DNA of 64,000 nucleotides, from positions 2,011,283-2,075,282 of the forward strand of contig NZ_CP072800.1 of the NCBI RefSeq assembly GCF_017901155.1, read 5' to 3'. The notes beneath the pieces were generated by a model that worked only from the letters and a program-made list of their open reading frames with translations, was not told the origin of the DNA and ran no database searches. The position numbers and the translations under genes are program-made. This document shows, piece after piece, positions 38,195 through 46,501 of the stretch (position 1 is its first letter; every line of letters begins with the position of its first letter). Source of the stretch: Candidatus Thiothrix anitrata (GTDB lineage: Bacteria > Pseudomonadota > Gammaproteobacteria > Thiotrichales > Thiotrichaceae).

Positions 38195-38446
38195 TTAGCG
38201 GTGAACCACCGTGTGTAGCACGGTGTTACGCTCGAAATATACTGAAAATGTTCCGTAATTCCACACGGTAATGCGTGGCCACTGCTTTTTCACTTTGCCT
38301 TTAGAAACACGCACGCTATGCGGCTGACCGTATTGTGCCTTTACGCTGGTCATTTTTGTGCCGCGTGTGGGGTAATCGGCAAACGCAGTGGTGGTAAAAA
38401 AAAGTACGCACAGTAGCGCGATGGTAAACCATTTCGACAAACGCAT
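38195..38446 (-). CDS. Small exported protein, unknown function
   Basis: An 83-aa protein with a clear signal peptide (to about AFA, residue 23). The mature part has YPTRGTKM..V...YG.P..V then WPRITVWNYGTFSVYFERNTVLHTVVHR. This W-x-Y-x-x-F-x-V-Y-F-E end is a recurring BamE/SmpA-like small-domain pattern in gammaproteobacteria. Its role is not known. It is divergent from lolC. Confidence 0.75.
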   Translation of the reverse strand: MRLSKWFTIALLCVLFFTTTAFADYPTRGTKMTSVKAQYGQPHSVRVSKGKVKKQWPRITVWNYGTFSVYFERNTVLHTVVHR

Positions 38447-38532
38447 GTCTTAATCTCCGGTATTGGTTTTATTGAACGGCACTCGTCAGTTAATGCTGTG
38501 TTTTTTTCATTGTCACGGTACAATCGCCAGCC

Positions 38533-39780
38533 ATGTTTACACCACTTGAATTATTTATCGGTCAGCGTTACACGCATTCGCGGCGGCGCAACCGTTTCAT
38601 CTCGTTCATCTCGTTCGCTTCTATGCTCGGCATCATGCTGGGGGTCATGGTATTGATCACGGTTTTGTCGATTATGAACGGCTTTGAAAAGGAACTCAGG
38701 GATAAAATACTGGGTGTGGTTGCTCATGTCACGGTTTCGGGGACAAATGGGCAACTCGCGGATTGGACGGCACAATTAGAGCGATTAAAGGATGCTGATC
38801 ACGTGATTGGTGCGGCTCCTTATGTGCAAAAACAAGTCATGTTAACCAATGGCAATCAGTTGCGGGCGGTGATGTTGCAGGGCATTGATCCGGCACAGCA
38901 AGGGCGGGTGAGTGATGTCGATTTTAAAATGTTGGATGGCAGTTTTTCCAATCTCAAACCGCGTGAATACGGCATTGTCTTGGGTGTGGAAGTGGCTTCG
39001 GGTTTAGGGGTGATGCCCGGTGATAAAGTGACGGTGGTGGTTCCACAGGTGCAGGTCACGCCTGCTGGGGTATTGCCGCGTATCCGACGATTTACGGTGG
39101 CGGGTGTGTATCAAATTGGTCACCCTGAATATGATGGGATGATGGGTTTTATTGAGTTGGGTGATGCCTCGCGTTTGTTTAAGTTGGGCGACGATGTGGG
39201 TGGTATTCGCTTGCGATTGGACGATTTGTTTGCGGCGCAAGGCGTACAGGCAGATTTACAACACACTTTGGGCGATGAGTTTAAAGTCACCGACTGGAGC
39301 GAGGAACACGGTAGTTTGTTCCGCGCAGTGCGGATGGAACGCATCGCGATGACGATGATTTTATTCTTGGTGGTGTGCGTGGCTTTGTTTAATTTGGTGG
39401 CATCGTTAATGATGGCGGTCAATGATAAAGAGGCCGATATTGCCATTTTGCGCACTTTTGGGATGCCGGGGCGACGTGTGATGCACATTTTCATGATTCA
39501 AGGCAGCATTATCGGGGTGTTCGGTACGCTTGTGGGCGTGGCGTTGGGCGTGTTGTTGTCACTGAATATCAGCGCGGTTATGGCGTTTTTAGAAACCACC
39601 TTTGGGTTTAAAGTTTTTTCTGCCGATTTGTTTTACATCAGCGAAATTCCTTCGGATTTGCGTTGGGAAAATGTGATCTGGATTACCATCGCGGCATTGA
39701 TTGCGTCGGTACTCGCCACGGTGTATCCGGCACGCCGCGCCGCTCAAATTCAGCCTGCGGAGTCGCTGCGTTATGAATAA
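38533..39780 (+). CDS. lolC: Lipoprotein-releasing ABC transporter permease LolC
   Basis: An inner-membrane permease of the Lol system, which extracts outer-membrane lipoproteins and hands them to LolA. It has 415 aa, an N-terminal helix after the LFIGQRYTHSRRRNRFISFIS head, a large periplasmic domain, and three C-terminal helices with DKEADIAILRTFGM. Assignment as LolC rather than LolE or LolF rests on order only. The stop overlaps the next permease gene by 8 bp. Confidence 0.9.
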   Translation: MFTPLELFIGQRYTHSRRRNRFISFISFASMLGIMLGVMVLITVLSIMNGFEKELRDKILGVVAHVTVSGTNGQLADWTAQLERLKDADHVIGAAPYVQKQVMLTNGNQLRAVMLQGIDPAQQGRVSDVDFKMLDGSFSNLKPREYGIVLGVEVASGLGVMPGDKVTVVVPQVQVTPAGVLPRIRRFTVAGVYQIGHPEYDGMMGFIELGDASRLFKLGDDVGGIRLRLDDLFAAQGVQADLQHTLGDEFKVTDWSEEHGSLFRAVRMERIAMTMILFLVVCVALFNLVASLMMAVNDKEADIAILRTFGMPGRRVMHIFMIQGSIIGVFGTLVGVALGVLLSLNISAVMAFLETTFGFKVFSADLFYISEIPSDLRWENVIWITIAALIASVLATVYPARRAAQIQPAESLRYE

Positions 39781-41038
39781 ATTGTTTCATCCGCTGGAAT
39801 TGTCGGTGGGCTGGCGTTATACCCGTGCGCGTCGTCAAAAGCATTTCATCTCATTTATTTCATTGGCTTCGATTTTAGGCATTGCGATTGGCGTATTGGT
39901 GCTGATTACGGTGTTGTCAGTGATGAACGGTTTTGAGCAAACCATGCGTGAACGTGTATTGGGCATGTTTGCGCACATTACGGTGTCAGAAGGCGATACG
40001 GTGGTGTCGGATTGGCAAAAAGTGAGCGAGTCGCTGCAAGCCTTTCCGCACGTGAAAGCAGTGTCACCCTTTGTGGAAAAGCCTGCGATGCTTAACCAAG
40101 GCGATGAGGCGCGAGGCGCGTTACTGCAAGGGGTCATGCCGGAGCTGGAAGGGCAGGTGAGTGCAGTGTTTAAGCATGTTATCAAAGGTGATATGCAGGC
40201 ATTGCAGCCCGGTAGTTTTAAGATTGCCGTCGGTGCGACTTTGGCTAAAGAGCTGAAAGTGGACGTGGGTGATTCGCTGACCTTGATTAGCCCGTCAGAA
40301 GGCGCGTTGGATATGGGGGAGTTGCCTGCGTTACAACGTTTCACCATTGCGGCGATTTTTCGGGTTGATATGCAGCAGTACGATTCTGCCTTCGCTTACA
40401 TTCACCTTGCGGATGCACAGGAGACATTTAAGCTCGGCACGGATGTGACCGGATTGCGTCTGAAGCTGGATGATTTGTACCTTGCGCCTAAAATTGCGCA
40501 AAATATTTTGGCGCGTATGGGTGCGACCTGGTCGGATATGTGGGTGAGCGATTGGACACGTCTCAATGAGAATCAATTTAAAGCGATTCAATCGCAGAAA
40601 TCAGTCATGTTTGTGATTTTATTGCTGATTATTGCGGTGGCGGCGTTCAATTTGGTTTCAACATTGGTGATGGTTGTGACTGATAAGGAAAGCGATATTG
40701 CGATTTTACGTACCTTGGGGTTGTCGTCTGGGCGGGTCATGCAGGTGTTTATGGTGCAGGGCACGTTGATCGGTGTGATTGGCACGGTGTCGGGTGTGCT
40801 GTTGGGTATCTTACTGGCAAGCAATGTGGATGTGATTGTGCAGTTTTTGGAACGTTTGTTTGATACTCGTTTCATTAATTCAGAAGTGTATTTTATCAGC
40901 GAATTGGAATCGCGCATTAACGTCGGTGACGTGGTGTTGATTGCGTTAAGTTCGTTACTGATGTCTGTGTTAGCGACGCTTTACCCGGCTTGGCGTGCGT
41001 CCAAAGTTCAACCTGCGGAGGCTTTGCGCTATGAGTGA
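39773..41038 (+). CDS. lolE: Lipoprotein-releasing ABC transporter permease LolE
   Basis: A second permease, 421 aa, paralogous to the preceding one (shared [20 protein letters not shown] head and [14 protein letters not shown]). I use the ATG at 39773. The open frame upstream is a shadow of lolC. It overlaps lolD by 8 bp. Gene order here is C-E-D, with the ATPase last, unlike the C-D-E order of E. coli. Confidence 0.9.
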   Translation: MNKLFHPLELSVGWRYTRARRQKHFISFISLASILGIAIGVLVLITVLSVMNGFEQTMRERVLGMFAHITVSEGDTVVSDWQKVSESLQAFPHVKAVSPFVEKPAMLNQGDEARGALLQGVMPELEGQVSAVFKHVIKGDMQALQPGSFKIAVGATLAKELKVDVGDSLTLISPSEGALDMGELPALQRFTIAAIFRVDMQQYDSAFAYIHLADAQETFKLGTDVTGLRLKLDDLYLAPKIAQNILARMGATWSDMWVSDWTRLNENQFKAIQSQKSVMFVILLLIIAVAAFNLVSTLVMVVTDKESDIAILRTLGLSSGRVMQVFMVQGTLIGVIGTVSGVLLGILLASNVDVIVQFLERLFDTRFINSEVYFISELESRINVGDVVLIALSSLLMSVLATLYPAWRASKVQPAEALRYE

Positions 41039-41714
41039 TGTGATTATTTCCTGCCAACAATTAAGTAAACGTTTTCAAGAAGGGCGTTTGGATGTGCAGG
41101 TGCTGCGCGGGGTTGATTTGCGAATCCATGCTGGCGAAAAAGTGGCAATTTTGGGCAGCTCCGGCAGCGGTAAAAGTACCTTGTTGCACATCCTTGGTGG
41201 CCTGGATTTACCCTCAAGCGGGCACGTGGAAGTGTTGGGTAAACGCATGGATCAGCTTTCCGATACCGAACGTGGTCAATTGCGTAATGAATCACTGGGT
41301 TTTATTTACCAGTTTCACCACCTGTTGCCGGAATTTACCGCGCTGGAAAACGTGGCAATGCCTTTGTTGATTCGTGGTGTGAAAGTTGCCGAAGCGAGTC
41401 AGCAAGCGGCAGATATTCTCGATAAAGTTGGTTTGGGTGAGCGTTTGGCGCACAAACCCGCACAATTATCAGGTGGGGAACGTCAGCGGGCGGCGATTGC
41501 ACGCGCTTTAGTGACACGTCCGCAAGCGGTATTAGCCGACGAACCGACCGGCAACCTTGATCAGCAAACGGCTGAGAATGTGTTCAATTTGATGCAAGGC
41601 TTGAACACTGCGATGAAAACCGCGTTCGTGGTTGTGACCCACGACTTGCAATTGGCAAGCCGGATGGACACGGTGTATCGCATTACTGCTGGGACATTGA
41701 CTCGTGAACGTTAA
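41031..41714 (+). CDS. lolD: Lipoprotein-releasing ABC transporter ATPase LolD
   Basis: A 227-aa ABC ATPase. Walker [10 protein letters not shown] is at 42-50, the signature is LSGGERQR, and Walker B is AVLADEPTG. The LolD-typical [21 protein letters not shown] segment is present. It powers the LolCE permeases and ends with a 4-bp overlap onto the convergent DUF2062 gene. Confidence 0.95.
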   Translation: MSDVIISCQQLSKRFQEGRLDVQVLRGVDLRIHAGEKVAILGSSGSGKSTLLHILGGLDLPSSGHVEVLGKRMDQLSDTERGQLRNESLGFIYQFHHLLPEFTALENVAMPLLIRGVKVAEASQQAADILDKVGLGERLAHKPAQLSGGERQRAAIARALVTRPQAVLADEPTGNLDQQTAENVFNLMQGLNTAMKTAFVVVTHDLQLASRMDTVYRITAGTLTRER

Positions 41715-42271
41715 TGTTGTGGCGGCGTATCGCTGTCGGTTACGGGTTTTTTAGGGCGTAATTTACGCGCACGGCGTTCTTTCAAATGTTGCAGCAAGTG
41801 TAAACGCCACAATAAGTGCACGCCGTAATATCCCAGTAACGAAGAAATTACCGCCATTACTGTGAGGCCAAGGAAGAAGGGTTTCCAGATGAGGATTAAC
41901 CCGTTTTTTAGCCATTCAAGGCTGGGTTCAAAGTTAAAACCCGTGCTTGGGTGTCCTATAATCATCGCGCCCAATTCATATGCAGCGTATAACATGGGTG
42001 GCATAGTGATGGGATTGGTGATAAACACCAAGACAACGGTTAACGGTAAATTGGCACGAAAGAATACGGCTAGTATCGCGGCAAGGATGGATTGGAACGG
42101 AATCGGCAGCCACATGCAAAACAAGCCAATTGCAAAAGCTTTAGCCACATTGTTACGGTTCAAATGCCAGAGGTAGGGCAGGTGTAGGGTATCTCCTAAA
42201 AACTGGAGATGCTTATGCTGCTTGAGCTTGGCTGGATCTGGTGAGAATTTCCGTAAAAATTTCCGTGGCAT
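41711..42271 (-). CDS. DUF2062 membrane protein
   Basis: A 186-aa membrane protein with the DUF2062 pattern: an [13 protein letters not shown] head, [21 protein letters not shown], and [14 protein letters not shown]. Three or four hydrophobic segments and a basic C-terminal tail are present. The ATG at 42271 matches the family start. The frame extends upstream to 42313. Function unknown. Confidence 0.88.
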   Translation of the reverse strand: MPRKFLRKFSPDPAKLKQHKHLQFLGDTLHLPYLWHLNRNNVAKAFAIGLFCMWLPIPFQSILAAILAVFFRANLPLTVVLVFITNPITMPPMLYAAYELGAMIIGHPSTGFNFEPSLEWLKNGLILIWKPFFLGLTVMAVISSLLGYYGVHLLWRLHLLQHLKERRARKLRPKKPVTDSDTPPQH

Positions 42272-42325
42272 GAAGCACAATAACACCAAAAGAAGAAGCA
42301 CCACATTATCCATGGTTTCATTTCA

Positions 42326-42352
42326 ATGCGCACCTTTTCAGTGAGTTTTTTT
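42326..42352. repeat. 27-bp direct copy of the comEC start (left)
   Basis: ATGCGCACCTTTTCAGTGAG plus seven T is identical to 44091-44117, the first nine codons of comEC. Homology ends abruptly on both sides. The two copies bound the 1.74-kb segment carrying the AAA ATPase gene. Confidence 0.95.
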
Positions 42353-42362
42353 CAGGAATCGG

Positions 42363-43964
42363 TTACGTACCCCAAACCCAAATGTTACGTTGCAGCATTG
42401 ATGTGGTGCTTTCCGAAATTTTTTCATCCCATGACACTCCGGCACGGCGATCAAACACGATCAAATGGGCTTCGTCTGCACCGCATTGATCCGCGTATCC
42501 GGCGGTTTGAATGAGTCCTTCTGCTACGGTGGTTTCGCGTGATTTGTATAAAATCTTTAGCTCTAACACGATGCGTTGCACTTCGCCGTAGTAACCATCA
42601 GTCAGACTGACAGGCCATTCAATGTAAATGTCGGTACGTTTCCTTCCCAACCCGTATTCACGGTTAATGCGCCCGCCACCGTTGATAATGCGCTGTAAAA
42701 AGGCTTGCAGCAGCAGTTGCGGCCCTGCTTCTTTGTAATCAAACTGTTCAATCCAACTGTCAGCATTTTCGCGGAAAAACTGTTGGAATGCCCGGAGTAA
42801 TTTGGGCATATCAATGCGTCGTTGTGGGGTGAGATACCATGCTTGCTGGTGTGCCAACGAGTATTGCGTGCCGTATACCAATTCACGGGGAATCGTTTCG
42901 CGGTAGATGCGGTTGGCAATAGCCAGCACGGGATTGCGCCGAATAAGTCCCAGATCCTCTACGTATTGCAGGTCGTCGCTGGATAAGCTTCTGACGCTAT
43001 CTGCATCACTACTCAATAAGCGGCTAATAGCAGCATGAACCCGTGGCTCGCGTAATTTATCCGTCAATTGATCAAGGTGGGTTGCGCGTGATTGAATGAG
43101 GCGTTCACGTGCGGCGCGGTATTGTTCGAGGGTAATGATTTGAGTACGGTCATGTGCATTGGCATTTTCCCATGTCAGTTCGTTGCCTAGTGCATTGACT
43201 AGCCAAGGTTGTCCGGTCGAGTCTTCCCATAATTCGGCGTAGATGGCTTCATCAAATATTTGTCCGGTGTCTTGGGTGTGTTGCTCATAAAGCTGGCGTA
43301 TTTCGTCGGGGGTGAAATTCCCCAAACGCAGGGATTTGGTTTTGATATTAAACGCACTGCCACCTGTAATGATTTCATGGTGGCTGGTATGAATGCGGTA
43401 ATCCCGCACATCACGTAAGCCGCATAGAATCACGCTTTGTGGGAAGGGAATAGCAGGTCGCCCGATATAACCTTCGCGCAATTGGCGCAGCAAAGAAATC
43501 AGGGTGTCGCCGACCAATGCATCCACTTCATCAATCATTAGCACGATGGGCTTAGCAGATTCGGCTGCCCAACGGCTTAACAGGGTTTGTACGACCGAGG
43601 TACTACCGCCGGATTGCCATGCTTCGGTTAACCAGGTTTGCAGGCGCGTATCGTGTAAACGGTATTTTGCACCTTCAACAATGCGGCTGGCGATGGTGCG
43701 CATTCCCTGTTCAACGTCATTGCGTGCTGCTTGTGCGGCTTCGACATTGATGAACAATGCCGTGTATTCAGCGGATGCATTCAGCTTGTCGGCTAGCGCA
43801 AGCAGGGTACTGGTTTTGCCTGTTTGACGCGGGGCGTGCAGTACAAAAAACTTTCCAGTTCCGATAAGGTGTTGTATTTCTTTAAAATTCACCCTTGTGA
43901 GCGGATCAACGCAGTAATGCTCATTGCTACGAACGGGGCCAGCGGTGTTGAAATGTCTGGACAT
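42363..43964 (-). CDS. AAA ATPase with possible C-terminal PD-(D/E)XK-like domain
   Basis: A 533-aa protein of the large AAA_35-like ATPase group found in multiple copies in filamentous and mobile-rich bacteria. Walker A APRQTGKT is at 44-51 and Walker B VLMIDEVD around 141-148. A helical STAND-like lid and winged-helix region follows. The last ~120 residues show GLGRKRTDIYIEW and VLELKILY, a pattern like the D...ExK core of a restriction-fold nuclease. It has no partner gene. It sits between direct copies of the comEC start, opposite in strand, which suggests acquisition. Function unknown. Confidence 0.8.
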   Translation of the reverse strand: MSRHFNTAGPVRSNEHYCVDPLTRVNFKEIQHLIGTGKFFVLHAPRQTGKTSTLLALADKLNASAEYTALFINVEAAQAARNDVEQGMRTIASRIVEGAKYRLHDTRLQTWLTEAWQSGGSTSVVQTLLSRWAAESAKPIVLMIDEVDALVGDTLISLLRQLREGYIGRPAIPFPQSVILCGLRDVRDYRIHTSHHEIITGGSAFNIKTKSLRLGNFTPDEIRQLYEQHTQDTGQIFDEAIYAELWEDSTGQPWLVNALGNELTWENANAHDRTQIITLEQYRAARERLIQSRATHLDQLTDKLREPRVHAAISRLLSSDADSVRSLSSDDLQYVEDLGLIRRNPVLAIANRIYRETIPRELVYGTQYSLAHQQAWYLTPQRRIDMPKLLRAFQQFFRENADSWIEQFDYKEAGPQLLLQAFLQRIINGGGRINREYGLGRKRTDIYIEWPVSLTDGYYGEVQRIVLELKILYKSRETTVAEGLIQTAGYADQCGADEAHLIVFDRRAGVSWDEKISESTTSMLQRNIWVWGT

Positions 43965-44090
43965 GGTAGTGCTTGCTTTGGTGTCAATACGGCAAGTATA
44001 GCACGCTGGTTTGACCGCTTGGCGAGGGACTGATTAAGGTGTGTTTGGCGTGTGTTAGGATGCCATGTAAATCATCTGCATGAGATTGAG

Positions 44091-44117
44091 ATGCGCACCT
44101 TTTCAGTGAGTTTTTTT
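44091..44117. repeat. 27-bp direct copy of the comEC start (right, in the gene)
   Basis: The mate of 42326-42352, identical over all 27 bp. This copy is the true comEC 5' end. Confidence 0.95.
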
Positions 44118-46400
44118 ATCGGCACGCTGCTGTTATTGCTGCTGCCGCACATGCCTAGCCTTGATGCGTTATTTTGGGGCATATATTTCGGCGTTTTCTT
44201 GTTGTTGTTGAGTGGCTACTGGATGCTGCGGCAACGTTTGCCCATGCCGGTATTATTGTTGGTAACGGGATGTTGGTTAGGTGGTGGTTATGCGTTGCAT
44301 ACAGCAGAAGGAGTCTTGGCCAGTTGGTTGCCCGCCGCGTGGGAGGGCGAAGATGTCCTGTTGAGCGGAACGATTGCTGATGTGCCTGCAACCACAGTAG
44401 GTGGATTGAGTTTTGTGTTTGATGCCGATCATCCTGAGTTTAAAGGGCGGTTGCGGGTGGCATGGTATGCCGATGAAATACCATTGGTGTATGCGGGGGA
44501 GCGTTGGCAGTTTTTGGTGAGGGGGAAGCGTCCGCACGGTTTCAGTAATCCTAACGGTTTTGATTATGAGCAGTGGTTGTTTTCCCAGCGTATTGGCGGA
44601 AGTGCTTATGTGCGTGCATCGCCTGACAATCAACGTTTGGCTGAGGCTTCGCCTTGGGCAGTGAATGCTTGGCGGCAAGATTTGAAAATAGCGATTGAAA
44701 CGGCTCTGGCGGATTCGCCCGCGACAGGTTTGGTGCAGGGGTTAGCCGTGGCTTACACCAAAGCGATTACCCAAGAACAATGGGAGGTGCTGCGCGATAC
44801 CGGTACGATTCATTTGCTGGCGATTTCAGGGTTGCACATTACGATGGTGGCGGGGCTGGGTATTTTGCCAGTGTGGGGTATTTGGCGGCTATTTCCGGGG
44901 TTGTATTCATGGTTGCCGCTGCGGGTGGCGGCGGGTATTGCCGGTGGTGGGTTGGCAACGGGGTATGCGTTGCTGGCGGGATTCAATATTCCTACGCAAC
45001 GCACTCTGTTGATGTTGTTGGTGGTGTTGCTGGGGTTGGTGTGGCGGCGACAAATTCCGTTTAGTGTGATTTTGGCGACGGCGTTGTTGGCGGTGTTGCT
45101 GCTTGATCCTTTGGCGGCGTTGGCGGTGGGTTTTTGGTTGTCATTTATTACCGTGGGTTTGTTGGCTTGGCTGGGGTTGCGTCAGCGGCGTGTGGGTAGC
45201 GGATCGGTGGTATGGATACAGCTCGTGTTGTCACTGGGGTTGTTACCATTAACGGCTGGTTTTTTTGGGATGGTGTCGCTGAGTTCGCCGCTGGCAAATT
45301 TGCTGGCAATACCGGTGATAACGTTTTTGGTAACGCCGTTGGTGTTGCTGGGCATTGTGTTGGTCGGTTGGTGGTCAGCGGCCGCCGCGTGGGTGTGGTC
45401 GGGTGCGTCAATATTATTAACTGGGTTAATGGCTGTGTTGGAATGGTTGGCGGCTTTGCCCTTGGCTGCGGTAGCGATGCCTTTGGTGCCGTTGCTTTGG
45501 TTAGGGGTGGCACTGGTCGGTTTTGGGTTATTGTGTCTGCCAAAGGGAATGCCGGGTCGGTGGTTGGGGTTGTTGCTGATGTTGCCGATGCTACTTTATC
45601 AACCGGAAAAACCCGCTGAGGGGGCGTTTCGGGCGAGTGTCTTGGATGTGGGGCAGGGTTTGGCAACGGTGGTGCAAACCGCGCAGCATACTTTGGTGTT
45701 TGATACTGGCCCTAAAACCTCAGATACTTTTGACACAGGGGCGTTAGTGGTGCTGCCTTGGTTATATGGGCAAGGTTTGCGCAGTGTCGATCGCTTGCTG
45801 GTGTCGCACGCAGATAATGATCACAGCGGTGGTGCGCAAGCATTGGTCAATACCATGTCCGTTGGCGATATTTGGGTGGGAACGCCGGATATTTTACCGC
45901 AACAGTCAACCGCCTTGTGCGAGGCAGGGCAGCAGTGGGAGTGGGATGGGGTGCAATTTAGCGTGTTGCACCCTTCGCCCGCGTTCAAAGAGCCGCGTGA
46001 TAATAACCGTTCTTGCATGTTAAAAGTAAGCAATGCGCACCACAGTTTATTATTGACGGCGGATATTGAACGTCCGGTTGAGCAGTGGTTGCTTAAACAA
46101 CGTGCCGATTTGGCGGCTGATGTGCTGTTATTGCCGCATCATGGCAGTAAAACTTCGTCGAGTCCTGCATTTATCAATGCGGTTGCGCCGCGTTTGGGTA
46201 TTGTTACCAGCGGGTATCGCAACCGTTATCATCACCCGCATCCGTCCGTGACTGCACGTTATGAAGCACGCGGTATAAAATTACTGAATACCGTAAATAG
46301 CGGGGAATTGCGTTTGGATTTTCCTGATACAAATACAGCATTTGAGATTCGTGAGTGGCGTCAGGTGCGGCCGCATATTTGGCAGAAGCCTGCAATGTAA
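44091..46400 (+). CDS. comEC: DNA internalisation competence protein ComEC/Rec2
   Basis: The inner-membrane channel for incoming single-stranded DNA in natural transformation. It has 769 aa: an N-terminal DUF4131 region, the Competence domain with about ten helices (HLLAISGLHITMVAGLG near 240), and a C-terminal metallo-beta-lactamase domain from about 510 with SHADNDHSGG and LLPHHGSKTSSS. I use the ATG at 44091, which is also the start of the duplicated 27 bp. The frame extends upstream to 44052. The gene looks fully intact. Confidence 0.95.
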   Translation: MRTFSVSFFIGTLLLLLLPHMPSLDALFWGIYFGVFLLLLSGYWMLRQRLPMPVLLLVTGCWLGGGYALHTAEGVLASWLPAAWEGEDVLLSGTIADVPATTVGGLSFVFDADHPEFKGRLRVAWYADEIPLVYAGERWQFLVRGKRPHGFSNPNGFDYEQWLFSQRIGGSAYVRASPDNQRLAEASPWAVNAWRQDLKIAIETALADSPATGLVQGLAVAYTKAITQEQWEVLRDTGTIHLLAISGLHITMVAGLGILPVWGIWRLFPGLYSWLPLRVAAGIAGGGLATGYALLAGFNIPTQRTLLMLLVVLLGLVWRRQIPFSVILATALLAVLLLDPLAALAVGFWLSFITVGLLAWLGLRQRRVGSGSVVWIQLVLSLGLLPLTAGFFGMVSLSSPLANLLAIPVITFLVTPLVLLGIVLVGWWSAAAAWVWSGASILLTGLMAVLEWLAALPLAAVAMPLVPLLWLGVALVGFGLLCLPKGMPGRWLGLLLMLPMLLYQPEKPAEGAFRASVLDVGQGLATVVQTAQHTLVFDTGPKTSDTFDTGALVVLPWLYGQGLRSVDRLLVSHADNDHSGGAQALVNTMSVGDIWVGTPDILPQQSTALCEAGQQWEWDGVQFSVLHPSPAFKEPRDNNRSCMLKVSNAHHSLLLTADIERPVEQWLLKQRADLAADVLLLPHHGSKTSSSPAFINAVAPRLGIVTSGYRNRYHHPHPSVTARYEARGIKLLNTVNSGELRLDFPDTNTAFEIREWRQVRPHIWQKPAM

Positions 46401-46501
46401 CGTAGCGAAATTGGGTTATTTGTGCCAAAATCCTGATTCATATTCCATTAATCAAAGACTCGAATCACCCAACACGTGACAGTGGGCTAGCAGGAACCAA
46501 C

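Noticed and set aside
44155-45666. Several long minus-strand frames under comEC
   Set aside because: Pro/Thr/Ala-rich antisense of Gly/Val/Leu-rich membrane protein codons.
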